A DNA stretch of 64,000 nt, from positions 8,680,001 to 8,744,000 of the forward strand of contig NC_003155.5 in NCBI RefSeq assembly GCF_000009765.2, in the 5' to 3' direction. The DNA is from Streptomyces avermitilis MA-4680 = NBRC 14893. GTDB lineage: Bacteria > Actinomycetota > Actinomycetes > Streptomycetales > Streptomycetaceae. Both the position numbers and the translations under genes were made by a program. Positions 1 through 8,847 of this stretch are shown here, piece by piece. A model generated the notes under the pieces. It did no database searches. It saw only the letters and a program-made list of their open reading frames with translations, and was not told the DNA's origin. Each line of letters begins with the position of its first letter. The stretch's first letter is position 1.

Positions 1-2
1 TC

Positions 3-878
3 GACGAGTTCTACCGCAACACGGTGACCGACCTGGTCGACGCCGACGAGATCGCCCCCGGTGAGGACGGCGTCTCGGTGCGGATCGTCCGGACCTTCGG
101 CGCGTCCCGTGTCACCCAGGTGCTGTCGCTCGCGCCGGGGGAGTGGCGGCTGGACATCGATACCGAGGTCGACTGGCACGAGACCGAGAAGTTCCTGAAG
201 CTCGCCTTCCCGCTCGACGTGCACGCGGAACGCTACGCGTCCGAGACCCAGTTCGGGCACTTCTTCCGGCCGACGCACACCAACACGTCCTGGGAGGCCG
301 CCAAGTTCGAGGCGTGCAACCACCGGTTCGTGCACATGGAGGAGCCCGGCTGGGGTGTCGCGGTCGTCAACGACTCGACGTACGGCCACGACGTGACCCG
401 TACCGTGCGCGACGACGGCGGTACGACCACCACGGTGCGTGTCTCGCTGCTGCGGGCCCCGCGCTTCCCGGACCCCGAGACCGACCAGGGCGTGCACCGG
501 TTCCGACACGCTCTGGTGCCCGGCGCCGGGATCGGGGACGCCGTGCGTGAGGGCTGGCGGATCAACGTGCCGGAGCGGAAGGTCACCGGCGGGCGGGAGG
601 TGACGCCGCTGCTGGCCGTCACCCAGGACGCGGTCGTGGTGACCGCGGTCAAGCTGGCCGACGACGGCAGCGGTGACGTGGTCGTCCGCTTCCACGAGTC
701 CCGCGGCGGCCGGACCCGGGCCACGCTCAAGGCCGGCTTCGAGGTCGCGGCGGTCTCGGTGACGGACCTGCTGGAACGCCCGCTGGCGGACGCACGGGAG
801 CCGGCCGTGGACGGCGACCGCATCACGCTGTCGCTGCGTCCCTTCGAACTGGTGACGCTCCGCCTCCGGCGCGCCTGA
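3..878 (+). CDS. Alpha-mannosidase (GH38), C-terminal part
   Basis: The reading frame is open from the window edge, so the catalytic part of the gene lies upstream. The visible 291 codons match the C-terminal beta-sandwich region of family 38 alpha-mannosidases. Recognisable segments are SETQFGHFFRPTHTNTSWEAAKFE and the following VVNDSTYGHDV. The enzyme family hydrolyses terminal alpha-mannose residues using zinc. The gene ends 40 bp before the convergent regulator gene. It may belong functionally with the neighbouring deoxy-sugar locus, but nothing here proves that. The family call is firm; substrate and start are not visible. Confidence 0.88.
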   Translation, partial: DEFYRNTVTDLVDADEIAPGEDGVSVRIVRTFGASRVTQVLSLAPGEWRLDIDTEVDWHETEKFLKLAFPLDVHAERYASETQFGHFFRPTHTNTSWEAAKFEACNHRFVHMEEPGWGVAVVNDSTYGHDVTRTVRDDGGTTTTVRVSLLRAPRFPDPETDQGVHRFRHALVPGAGIGDAVREGWRINVPERKVTGGREVTPLLAVTQDAVVVTAVKLADDGSGDVVVRFHESRGGRTRATLKAGFEVAAVSVTDLLERPLADAREPAVDGDRITLSLRPFELVTLRLRRA

Positions 879-917
879 CACTCCCTCGGTGCTGCGGACC
901 CACTTTCGCAACAGGCC

Positions 918-1619
918 CTACGGCCCGATCTGGGTCCGCAGCCACTCCTCCACCTCGCCCACATGCGCGGCCGCCGCCGCCCGAGCCGCCTCCGGGTCGT
1001 GGGCGACCAGGGCGCGGTGGATCGCGGTGTGCTCGCGGCGGGTGCGGGCGAAGGCGCCCTCCTCCTGGTAGCCGCGCCAGACCCGGGCGCGGAACGTGCG
1101 GGAGGAGAGGCCCTCCAGAATCGCCGCCATCGTGTCGTTGCCCGCGGCGGCCGCGATCTCGCGGTGGAAGGCCAGATCGTGGGCGAGGATCTCCTCCGGA
1201 TCGTCCGTCGCGTTCATCGCCGCCAGGTGCTTCTCCACCTCGGCCAGCTGATCGGGCGTGATCCGCGCGGCCGCCAGCGCCGTCGCCGTCGACTCCAGGA
1301 TCCGGCGCACTTCGAGCAGCTCGACCAGCTGCGGACCCCGCGAGAGATCCGCCACGACCCCGAAGGTCTCCAGCAGGTCACCGGCGTCCAGCTGCGTCAC
1401 ATAGATGCCCGAACCGTGCCGCGCCTCCAGTACGCCGAGGACCGTGAGCGCCCGGATCGCCTCCCGCATCGAGCTGCGCGAGATACCCAGCTGCACGGCC
1501 AGATCACGTTCGGTGGGCAGCCGCTGCCCCGGCTCCAGACGGCCTTCGCCGATCATCGCCTTGATCCGCTCGATGGCGCGCTGCGTCACGGTGCCCTTCT
1601 GCGGGGCCGACTCGTCCAC
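918..1619 (-). CDS. FadR-subfamily GntR transcriptional regulator
   Basis: A 233-residue regulator with an N-terminal winged helix-turn-helix (about residues 12-75, including LPTERDLAVQLGISRSSMREAIRAL) and an all-helical FCD effector domain (about 95-225). The start is set at GTG 1619 because an AGGAGG ribosome binding site lies a few bases upstream; an in-frame ATG at 1751 would run through the operator. It is divergent from the ABC transporter operon, with a palindromic FadR-type site between them, so it probably represses that operon and itself until a sugar acid or related metabolite binds. The effector is inferred from the neighbours (L-fuconate pathway), not seen. Confidence 0.9.
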   Translation of the reverse strand: MDESAPQKGTVTQRAIERIKAMIGEGRLEPGQRLPTERDLAVQLGISRSSMREAIRALTVLGVLEARHGSGIYVTQLDAGDLLETFGVVADLSRGPQLVELLEVRRILESTATALAAARITPDQLAEVEKHLAAMNATDDPEEILAHDLAFHREIAAAAGNDTMAAILEGLSSRTFRARVWRGYQEEGAFARTRREHTAIHRALVAHDPEAARAAAAAHVGEVEEWLRTQIGP

Positions 1620-1663
1620 GCCGTTCCTCCTGTCGCCGGGTGCGCCGCAGTCTAACGAGCAAT

Positions 1664-1676
1664 GTGGTCCGACCAC
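1664..1676. promoter_or_regulatory. FadR/GntR-type operator
   Basis: The perfect palindrome GTGGTCCGACCAC contains TGGTnnnACCA, the classic FadR-subfamily operator pattern. It lies in the 164-bp divergent region between the regulator and the ABC operon. A second, half-conserved copy, TGGTCTGATAA, occurs at 1729-1739 next to an AT-rich stretch that could be a -10 region. Regulation by the adjacent gene is inferred. Confidence 0.75.
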
Positions 1677-1783
1677 TACGGCTGGAAACAGCGAAAATTT
1701 GGCTCCGAGGGGTGTTCTGGCGTGGAAGTGGTCTGATAAATATTCGGGCACCCGCTCAATCTCGCTCGATGAGGAGCCGACAG

Positions 1784-2830
1784 ATGGCCGGTAGAACCCT
1801 CTGGAAGGCGGCGGCCGCGGCCGCCTGCGCCACCCTCGCGCTCTCGGCGTGCGGCAGCACCAAGGACACCGCCGCCTCCGGCGGCGCAGGCGGCGGCACC
1901 GGCAAGGTCGGAGTGATCCTGCCCCTGCTGACCTCGCCGTTCTGGCAGTCGTACAACGACTACGTACCGAAGATGGCGAAGTCCGAGGGCGTGGACACGC
2001 TCAAGACCGTCAACTCCAACAGTGACCCCTCGCAGCAGATCACCGACATCAACAACCAGCTCAACCAGGGGGTGAAGGGCCTCGTCGTGGCCCCCCTGGA
2101 CAGCGCCGCGATCGAGGCCGGGCTCGACCAGGCCGACCGCAAGGGTGTCCCCGTCGTCGCCGTGGACGTCGCCCCGGAGAAGGGCAAGGTCGCGATGGTC
2201 GTACGCGCCGACAACGTCGCGTACGGCGAGAAGGCCTGCCAGTACCTCGGCGAACAGGTCACCTCCGGCAAGGTCGTGCAGATCATGGGCGACCTCGCCT
2301 CGGTCAACGGCCGGGACCGCTCCGAGGCGTTCCGCACGTGCGTCAGGAAGAACTACCCGAAGCTGAAGGTCCTGGAGATCCCCGCCAAGTGGGAGTCCGA
2401 CACCGCGGCCTCCAAGCTCGACACCCTCCTCAACGCCAACCCCGACATCAAGGGCATCTACATGCAGGCGGGCGGCGTCTACCTCGCGCCGACGCTGCAG
2501 ACCCTCAAGTCCAAGGGACTGCTGAAGAAGACGGGCGAGAAGGGCCACATCACGATCGTCTCGAACGACGGCATCCCGCAGGAGTTCGACGCCATCCGCA
2601 AGGGCCAGATCGACGCCACCGTCTCCCAGCCCGCCGACGCCTACGCCAAGTACGGCATGTACTACATCAAGGCCGCGATGCAGGGGAAGACCTTCAAGCC
2701 GGGTCCGACGGACCACGACTCGACGATCGTGAAGCTGCCCAGCGGGATCCTGGAGGATCAGCTGCCCGCGCCGCTGGTGACCAAGGACAACGTCGACGAC
2801 GCCAAGCTCTGGGGCAACACGGTCAAATGA
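1784..2830 (+). CDS. Sugar ABC transporter substrate-binding lipoprotein (RbsB-like)
   Basis: A 348-residue lipoprotein. The signal peptide ends in the lipobox LSAC, with lipidated Cys23, and is followed by a type I periplasmic-binding fold (Peripla_BP_4) that starts with VGVILPLLTSPFW. ATG 1784 is chosen because it puts the charged MAGR start directly before the hydrophobic core and has a GAGGAG-like ribosome site; upstream in-frame ATGs would cross the operator region. It should capture a monosaccharide outside the membrane and hand it to the permease. Its stop overlaps the start of the ATPase gene (ATGA). The downstream catabolic genes suggest L-fucose or a similar 6-deoxy sugar. Confidence 0.9.
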   Translation: MAGRTLWKAAAAAACATLALSACGSTKDTAASGGAGGGTGKVGVILPLLTSPFWQSYNDYVPKMAKSEGVDTLKTVNSNSDPSQQITDINNQLNQGVKGLVVAPLDSAAIEAGLDQADRKGVPVVAVDVAPEKGKVAMVVRADNVAYGEKACQYLGEQVTSGKVVQIMGDLASVNGRDRSEAFRTCVRKNYPKLKVLEIPAKWESDTAASKLDTLLNANPDIKGIYMQAGGVYLAPTLQTLKSKGLLKKTGEKGHITIVSNDGIPQEFDAIRKGQIDATVSQPADAYAKYGMYYIKAAMQGKTFKPGPTDHDSTIVKLPSGILEDQLPAPLVTKDNVDDAKLWGNTVK

Positions 2831-4392
2831 GCACACCACCACTGGTCGAGGCGCGGGGGATCGTCAAGCGCTACGGCCCCACCGTCGCCCTTCAGGACGG
2901 GCAGCTCACCGTCCTGCCCGGCGAGTCCCATGCCCTCGTCGGCCGCAACGGCGCGGGCAAGTCGACCCTCGTCGCCGTCCTCACCGGCCTTCAGGTCCCC
3001 GACGCCGGCTCGGTCCGCTTCGATGGCGAGCCCGCGCCGCCGCTCGCCGACCGGGACGCCTGGCGCCGCAAGGTGGCCTGCGTCTACCAAAAGCCCACCG
3101 TCGTACCCGACTTGACGGTCGCCGAGAACCTCTTCGTCAACCGGCAGCCCACCGGCCGCGGCGGCTTCATCAGCTGGCGCCGGCTGCGGGCCGAGGCGAG
3201 CGAGGTCCTTCAGACCTGGGATGTGCGCGTCGACCCGGACGCCCGCACGGCCGACCTCAACGTCGAGGACCGCCAAATGGTGGAGATCGCCCGCGCGTTG
3301 AGCTTCGGCGCCCGCTTCATCGTCCTCGACGAACCGACCGCGCAGCTCGACAACCGGGAGATCGAGCGGCTCTTCACCCGGATGCGCGCACTCCAGGAGT
3401 CGGGCGTCACCTTCCTGTTCATCTCGCACCACCTCCAGGAGGTGTACGAGGTCTGCCAGACGGTGACCGTGCTGCGCGACGCCCGCTGGATCACCACCGC
3501 ACCCGTCGGCGAACTCCCGCGCGCGGCGCTCGTGGAGGCGATGGCGGGGGAGGTCCTCGCGGCGCGGGAACGGGCGGCCGTGCGGGACGCGGTGGCCCCT
3601 GACGCGCCGGTGGCCCTCGAAGCGCGGGGGCTCACCTCACCGGCGTACGAGAACGTCGATCTCACCGTCCGCCACGGCGAGGTCGTCGGCCTCGCCGGCT
3701 CCAGCGGCAGCGGCAAGGTCCAGCTCGCCGAGTCCTTCGCCGGACTGCACACCCCGACGGGCGGCAGTGCCCGGCTGGACGGCGAACAGCTGGTCTTCGG
3801 CGACGTGCAGGCCGCCCTCAGGGCGGGCGTCGGCTGCGTACCGCGCGACCGGCACGAGCAGGGGCTCGTGTCCGGGATGAGCATCGGCGACAACGCCACC
3901 ATGAGCGTCCTGGGCCGGCTCGGGCGGTACGGGTTCGTCGGCACCGAACGCAAGCGCGGTCTCGCCGCCCAGCTGATCGATCGCCTCGACATCCACACCG
4001 AGGGCCCCGACCAGCCCGTCTCCGACCTGTCCGGCGGCAACGCGCAGAAGGTCGTGATGGCCCGCGCCCTCGCCTCCGATCCGCGGCTGCTCGTCCTCAT
4101 CAACCCCACCGCGGGCGTGGACGTGAAGTCCAAGGAGTCCCTGCTGGCCCGTATGGACAGCGCCCGCGAGGACGGCACCGCCGTGCTGGTCGTCTCCGAC
4201 GAACTCGACGACCTGCGCCGCTGCGACCGCGTTCTCGTCCTCTTCCACGGCCGTGTCGTCGCCGAGCACGCGGCGGGCTGGCACGACCACGAGCTGATCG
4301 CCTCCATCGAAGGAGTGGACCATGGCCACGGCATCTCCCCGGGGGACGACCCCCGGACCCCCGGCCGATCAGAGCGCGGCCCCGGTGAGTGA
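2827..4392 (+). CDS. Sugar ABC transporter ATP-binding protein (RbsA-like, two domains)
   Basis: A 521-residue protein with two nucleotide-binding domains. The first has an intact Walker A (GRNGAGKST) and Walker B (IVLDEPTAQLD). The second is degenerate: its P-loop reads GSSGSGKVQ, and its Walker B region reads LLVLINPTAGVDV, with Ile-Asn replacing the usual Asp-Glu, although the signature LSGGNAQKV is kept. Asymmetric sites are common in RbsA/AraG proteins. The gene starts within the stop of the binding-protein gene and overlaps the permease gene by 71 bp, so the three are translated as one operon. Confidence 0.92.
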   Translation: MSTPPLVEARGIVKRYGPTVALQDGQLTVLPGESHALVGRNGAGKSTLVAVLTGLQVPDAGSVRFDGEPAPPLADRDAWRRKVACVYQKPTVVPDLTVAENLFVNRQPTGRGGFISWRRLRAEASEVLQTWDVRVDPDARTADLNVEDRQMVEIARALSFGARFIVLDEPTAQLDNREIERLFTRMRALQESGVTFLFISHHLQEVYEVCQTVTVLRDARWITTAPVGELPRAALVEAMAGEVLAARERAAVRDAVAPDAPVALEARGLTSPAYENVDLTVRHGEVVGLAGSSGSGKVQLAESFAGLHTPTGGSARLDGEQLVFGDVQAALRAGVGCVPRDRHEQGLVSGMSIGDNATMSVLGRLGRYGFVGTERKRGLAAQLIDRLDIHTEGPDQPVSDLSGGNAQKVVMARALASDPRLLVLINPTAGVDVKSKESLLARMDSAREDGTAVLVVSDELDDLRRCDRVLVLFHGRVVAEHAAGWHDHELIASIEGVDHGHGISPGDDPRTPGRSERGPGE

Positions 4393-5410
4393 GACCAAGG
4401 CCGGGCCGCTCTCGCCGGTACGGGCCCCCGACCCGCGCACGGCCAAGACCGTGCTGCTCCGCCGCGCCCGCGAACTCGCCCTGGTGCCAGCCCTGTTGCT
4501 GCTCCTGGTGCTCGGTGCGGTCGTCAACGACTCGTTCCTCACCGAGCGCAATCTGATCTCGATCCTCGGCGCCTCGGCCGCCCTCGCCATGGTCGTGCTC
4601 GCCGAGTCGCTCGTCCTGATCACCGGCAAGTTCGACCTCTCCCTGGAGTCGGTCGTCGGTATCGCGCCCGCCGTGGGCGCGCTGCTCGTGCTGCCGGCCG
4701 CCCAGTCCGGCTGGGGCACCGAGTTCCCCGCCGCGCTCGCCCTCCTCGCGATCCTCGTCGTGGGCGCGGTCATCGGCGCCTTCAACGGCATCCTCGTCGT
4801 GAAGCTCAAGCTGAACGCCTTCATCGTCACCCTCGCGATGCTGATCATCCTGCGCGGACTGCTGGTCGGCGCGACCAAGGGCAAGACGCTGTTCGGGATG
4901 CCCGACGCGTTCTTCACCCTGGCCACCACCACGTTCCTGCGGGTCCCCATGTCCGTGTGGCTGGCCGCGATCGCCTTCGGTGTGACCGGCCTGGTCCTGC
5001 GCTACCACCGCGTCGGCCGCGCCCTGTACGCGATCGGCGGCAACGCGGACGCGGCCCGCGCGGCCGGTATCCGCGTCGAGCGCGTCATGCTCGGCGTCTT
5101 CGTCGTCGCCGGTGTCCTCGCCTCCGTCGGCGGGATCATGCAGACCGGCTATGTCGGCGCGATCAGCGCCAACCAGGGCAACAACATGATCTTCACGGTG
5201 TTCGCGGCGGCGGTCATCGGCGGCATCAGCCTCGACGGCGGCAAGGGCACCATGTTCGGCGCCCTGACCGGCGTACTCCTGCTCGGCGTCGTACAGAACC
5301 TGCTGACCCTCGCCCAGGTGCCGTCCTTCTGGATCCAGGCCATCTACGGCGGAATCATCCTGGTCGCCCTGATGATCGCGCGGGTGACGACGGGCCGCGC
5401 CCAGGACTGA
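4322..5410 (+). CDS. Sugar ABC transporter permease (RbsC-like)
   Basis: A 362-residue integral membrane protein of the BPD_transp_2 family, with about eight to ten hydrophobic segments after a hydrophilic N-terminus. The conserved GGNADAARAAGI segment and the GGISLDGGKGT loop are typical of ribose/xylose-class permeases. The start ATG 4322 has a good AAGGAG site about eight bases upstream but lies inside the ATPase gene; GTG 4385 is an alternative that would remove most of the overlap. It forms the membrane channel of the importer. The catabolic genes begin 50 bp downstream. Confidence 0.9.
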   Translation: MATASPRGTTPGPPADQSAAPVSETKAGPLSPVRAPDPRTAKTVLLRRARELALVPALLLLLVLGAVVNDSFLTERNLISILGASAALAMVVLAESLVLITGKFDLSLESVVGIAPAVGALLVLPAAQSGWGTEFPAALALLAILVVGAVIGAFNGILVVKLKLNAFIVTLAMLIILRGLLVGATKGKTLFGMPDAFFTLATTTFLRVPMSVWLAAIAFGVTGLVLRYHRVGRALYAIGGNADAARAAGIRVERVMLGVFVVAGVLASVGGIMQTGYVGAISANQGNNMIFTVFAAAVIGGISLDGGKGTMFGALTGVLLLGVVQNLLTLAQVPSFWIQAIYGGIILVALMIARVTTGRAQD

Positions 5411-5460
5411 CGCCGACCGCGATCCCGTACGCCCCCGTGTCCCGGACCGAAAGGCCTCCC

Positions 5461-6801
5461 GTGTCCCCAACTGCCGCCCGTATCACCGCGGTCGACACCC
5501 ATGACATCCGCTTTCCGACCTCCCGCGAGCTCGACGGCTCCGACGCGATGAACCCGGACCCCGACTACTCGGCCGCGTACGTCGTGCTGCGCACCGACGC
5601 GGCCGACGGCATCGAGGGACACGGATTCTCCTTCACCATCGGGCGGGGCAACGATGTCCAGGTCGCCGCGATCGACGCGCTGCGCGCGCATGTGGTGGGC
5701 CGGTCCGTGGGCGAACTGTGCGCCGACCCGGGCACGCTGTTCCGCGACCTGATCGGCGACAGCCAGCTGCGCTGGCTCGGGCCCGAGAAGGGCGTGATGC
5801 ACATGGCGATCGGCGCGGTCGTCAACGCGGTGTGGGACCTGGCGGCCAAGCGCGCCGCCAAGCCGCTGTGGCAGTTCCTCGCCGACGCCGAGCCCGCGTG
5901 GCTCGTGGACCAGATCGACTTCCGCTACATCACCGACGCGCTCACCCCCGAGGAGGCGCTGGAGCTGCTGCGGCGCGGCAGGCGGGGAGCCGCCGAGCGG
6001 GCCGCCCGCCTGAGGGAGAAGGGCTTCCCCGCCTACACCACCTCACCGGGCTGGCTCGGCTACGACGACGAGAAGCTCACCCGCCTCGCCACGCAGGCCG
6101 TCGCCGACGGCTTCACCCAGATCAAACTGAAGGTCGGCGCGGACCTCGCGGACGACACCCGCCGCTGCCGGGTCGCCCGCTCGGCGGTCGGCCCCGGCAT
6201 CCGCATCGCGATCGACGCCAACCAGCGCTGGAACGTCGCCGAGGCCATCACCTGGACCAAAGCCCTGGCCGAGTTCGACCCCTACTGGATCGAGGAGCCG
6301 ACCAGCCCCGACGACATCCTCGGCCACGCGGCGGTCCGCCGGGCCGTCGCCCCGGTCAAGGTCGCCACCGGCGAGCACGTCCAGAACCGCATCGTCTTCA
6401 AGCAGCTCCTCCAGGCCGGCGCCATCGACATCCTCCAGATCGACGCGGCGCGCGTCGGCGGCGTCAACGAGAACCTCGCGATCCTCCTGCTGGCGGCCAA
6501 GTTCGGCGTGCCCGTCTGCCCGCACGCGGGCGGCGTCGGCCTGTGCGAACTCGTGCAGCACCTCTCGATGTTCGACTTCGTCGCACTCTCCGGCACCACC
6601 GACGACCGCGTCATCGAATACGTCGACCATCTGCACGACCACTTCCTCGACCCGGTGGTGATCAGAGAGGGTCACTACACGGCACCCGCCGCGCCGGGCT
6701 TCTCGGCCACCATGCGGCCCGAGTCCATCGCCCGGTACACCTATCCCGGCGGCACCTTCTGGGCCGCCGACCTCGCGCAGCAGAAGGGGGAAGCCGCATG
6801 A
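5461..6801 (+). CDS. L-fuconate dehydratase (enolase superfamily)
   Basis: A 446-residue enolase-superfamily enzyme that closely resembles L-fuconate dehydratases from its N-terminus (THDIRFPTSRELDGSDAMNPD). These dehydrate L-fuconate to 2-keto-3-deoxy-L-fuconate. Visible catalytic elements are the KxK motif (Lys222/Lys224), metal ligands near Asp252, Glu278 and Glu305, and His355 in CPHAGGVGL. GTG 5461 is preferred because a GAAAGG site precedes it; GTG 5437 is possible. The gene is coupled to the following SDR gene by an ATGA overlap. The fuconate assignment is strong at family level; related acids such as galactonate could also be accepted. Confidence 0.88.
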   Translation: MSPTAARITAVDTHDIRFPTSRELDGSDAMNPDPDYSAAYVVLRTDAADGIEGHGFSFTIGRGNDVQVAAIDALRAHVVGRSVGELCADPGTLFRDLIGDSQLRWLGPEKGVMHMAIGAVVNAVWDLAAKRAAKPLWQFLADAEPAWLVDQIDFRYITDALTPEEALELLRRGRRGAAERAARLREKGFPAYTTSPGWLGYDDEKLTRLATQAVADGFTQIKLKVGADLADDTRRCRVARSAVGPGIRIAIDANQRWNVAEAITWTKALAEFDPYWIEEPTSPDDILGHAAVRRAVAPVKVATGEHVQNRIVFKQLLQAGAIDILQIDAARVGGVNENLAILLLAAKFGVPVCPHAGGVGLCELVQHLSMFDFVALSGTTDDRVIEYVDHLHDHFLDPVVIREGHYTAPAAPGFSATMRPESIARYTYPGGTFWAADLAQQKGEAA

Positions 6802-7553
6802 CCGACTTCGAGGGCCTCAAGGCGCTGGTGACCGGCGGAGCGTCCGGCATCGGCCGCGCCACCGCCGAACTCCTCGCCGCCCGTGGCGCCCAGGTTGCCG
6901 TGCTCGACCTCGACCCGAGCGGTGTCGACAAGCCGCTGTTCGGCCATCGCGCCGACGTCACCGACGACAGCTCCGTACGCGAGGCCGTGGCCGCCGCCGT
7001 CAGCGACCTCGGCGGACTCGACGTACTGATCAACAACGCGGGCATCGGAGCCCAGGGCACGGTCGAGGACAACGACGACGCGCAGTGGCACCGGGTCCTG
7101 GACGTCAACGTCCTCGGCATCGTGCGCACGACGCGTGCCGCCCTGCCCCTGCTGCGCGCCTCCGCACACGCCGCGATCGTCAACACCTGCTCCATCGCCG
7201 CCACGGCAGGTCTGCCGCAGCGCGCCCTGTACTCCGCCTCCAAGGGCGCCGTTCTCGCCCTCACCCTCGCCATGGCCGCCGACCACGTCCGCGAGGGCAT
7301 CCGCGTCAACTGCGTCAACCCCGGCACGGTGGACACCCCCTGGGTCGGCCGGCTCCTCGACGCGGCGCCCGACCCCGCCGCCGAACGCGCGGCACTGGAG
7401 GCCCGCCAGCCCACCGGCCGCCTCGTGAGCGCAGCCGAGGTCGCGGGCGCCATCGCCTACCTGGCCGGCCCGCTGTCCGACGCCACCACCGGCACCGCGC
7501 TCGCCGTGGACGGCGGTATGCAGGGGCTGCGGCTGCGCCCGGTGGGACAGTGA
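6798..7553 (+). CDS. SDR, probable 2-keto-3-deoxy-L-fuconate dehydrogenase
   Basis: A 251-residue classical short-chain dehydrogenase. It has the NAD-binding TGGASGIG motif near residue 11, the NNAG motif, a catalytic Ser in NTCSIAA, and YSASK as the Tyr-x3-Lys pair. In the non-phosphorylated L-fucose pathway the SDR oxidises the C4 hydroxyl of 2-keto-3-deoxy-L-fuconate. That role fits because the gene overlaps the dehydratase gene by 4 bp upstream and the aldo-keto reductase gene by 4 bp downstream. An L-fucose dehydrogenase role is the main alternative, since both SDRs and AKRs can do that step. Confidence 0.8.
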   Translation: MTDFEGLKALVTGGASGIGRATAELLAARGAQVAVLDLDPSGVDKPLFGHRADVTDDSSVREAVAAAVSDLGGLDVLINNAGIGAQGTVEDNDDAQWHRVLDVNVLGIVRTTRAALPLLRASAHAAIVNTCSIAATAGLPQRALYSASKGAVLALTLAMAADHVREGIRVNCVNPGTVDTPWVGRLLDAAPDPAAERAALEARQPTGRLVSAAEVAGAIAYLAGPLSDATTGTALAVDGGMQGLRLRPVGQ

Positions 7554-8536
7554 CCACCCTCGGCCGCAGCGGCGTCGAGGTCAGCGAACTGTCCTTCGGC
7601 GCCGCCGGCATCGGCAACCTCTTCACCGCGGTCACCGACGAGCAGGCGTCACAGGCCGTGCACGCCGCCTGGACGAGCGGCATCCGCTACTTCGACACCG
7701 CGCCGCACTACGGCCTCGGCCTCTCCGAGCGCCGCCTCGGCGCCGCCCTGCGCGAGCACCCCCGGACCGCGTACACGGTCTCCACCAAGGTCGGCCGCCG
7801 GCTGGAACCCACGGACGCGGGCGGCGACGACCTGGCCGACGGATTCGCCGTGCCCGCCACCCATCACCGCGTCTGGGACTTCAGCGCCGACGGGGTACGA
7901 CGCGCTCTGACGGCCAGCCTCGAACGGCTCGGCCTGGACCGCGTGGACGTCGTCTACCTCCACGACCCCGACGACCATGCCGAACAGGCCTTCCGCGAGG
8001 GCTGTCCGGCGCTGGAGAAACTGCGTTCCGAAGGCGTGGTCGGCGCGATCGGCGCGGGCATGAACCAGACCGCGATGCTGACCCGCTTCGTCCGCGAGAC
8101 GGATGTCGACGTGGTGCTGTGCGCGGGCCGGTACACGCTCCTCGACCAGCGCGCACTGGCCGACCTGCTGCCCGCCGCGGCCGACCGCGGCACCTCCGTC
8201 GTCATCGGCGGCGCCTTCAACTCCGGCCTGCTGGCCGACCCGAAACCGGGCGCCACCTACAACTATGCCGCTGCGCCGCCCGAGTTGCTGGACCGCGCCC
8301 TGCGGCTCAAGGCGGTGGCCGAGCGGCACGGCACCACCTTGCGCGGCGCCGCGCTCGCCTTCTGCGCCGCCCACCCGGCCGTGGCCAGCGTCCTGGTCGG
8401 TGCCCGCTCGCCGTACGAAGTCCGTGACTGCGCCGAGCAGTTCGCCGCGCCCGTGCCCGCCGACTTCTGGCAGGAGCTGCGCGCCGAGCGGCTGCTGCCC
8501 GAGGACGCCCCGGTTCCCGGCGAGGAGGGCCCATGA
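7550..8536 (+). CDS. Aldo-keto reductase, probable L-fucose dehydrogenase
   Basis: A 328-residue TIM-barrel aldo-keto reductase. The segment GIRYFDTAPHYGLGLSERRLG carries the conserved Asp and Tyr of the AKR active site, and the C-terminal SVLVGARSPYEV is the usual NAD(P) pocket element. It resembles the D-threo-aldose 1-dehydrogenase/L-fucose dehydrogenase branch, which oxidises the sugar at C1 to its lactone. The GTG start at 7550 overlaps the SDR stop (GTGA) and the gene ends in an ATGA overlap with the mutarotase gene. The first-step role is inferred from pathway context. Confidence 0.82.
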   Translation: MTTLGRSGVEVSELSFGAAGIGNLFTAVTDEQASQAVHAAWTSGIRYFDTAPHYGLGLSERRLGAALREHPRTAYTVSTKVGRRLEPTDAGGDDLADGFAVPATHHRVWDFSADGVRRALTASLERLGLDRVDVVYLHDPDDHAEQAFREGCPALEKLRSEGVVGAIGAGMNQTAMLTRFVRETDVDVVLCAGRYTLLDQRALADLLPAAADRGTSVVIGGAFNSGLLADPKPGATYNYAAAPPELLDRALRLKAVAERHGTTLRGAALAFCAAHPAVASVLVGARSPYEVRDCAEQFAAPVPADFWQELRAERLLPEDAPVPGEEGP

Positions 8537-8847
8537 GGATCGCGCTGCACACCAAGGTCCGCGCCGACCGCGTCGCCGCGTACGAGGCCGCCCACCGCGA
8601 GGTCCCCGAGGAGCTGACCGCCGCCATCCGCGCCGCCGACGTCACCTCCTGGACGATCTGGCGCTCCGGCACCGACCTCTTCCACGTCCTGGAGTGCGAG
8701 GACTACGGCCGTGTGCTCGCCGAGCTGGAGAAGCTGCCGGTCAACATCGCCTGGCAGGCGCGCATGGCGGAGCTGCTCGACGTCGTGCACGACTACTCCG
8801 GTGCGGGCGCAGAAGCGGGCCTGCCCGTCGTATGGGAGCTGCCGTGA
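8533..8847 (+). CDS. RhaM-family sugar mutarotase
   Basis: A 104-residue protein of the L-rhamnose mutarotase family (small dimeric ferredoxin-like fold). Tyr17 and His21 match the catalytic Tyr/His pair of E. coli RhaM, and the Trp-rich C-terminus VVWEL is kept. Such enzymes interconvert alpha and beta anomers of 6-deoxy sugars. Here it would supply the anomer used by the sugar dehydrogenase. It overlaps both neighbours by 4 bp. Whether the substrate is L-fucose or L-rhamnose cannot be decided from sequence alone; the dehydratase next door favours L-fucose. Confidence 0.85.
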   Translation: MRIALHTKVRADRVAAYEAAHREVPEELTAAIRAADVTSWTIWRSGTDLFHVLECEDYGRVLAELEKLPVNIAWQARMAELLDVVHDYSGAGAEAGLPVVWELP

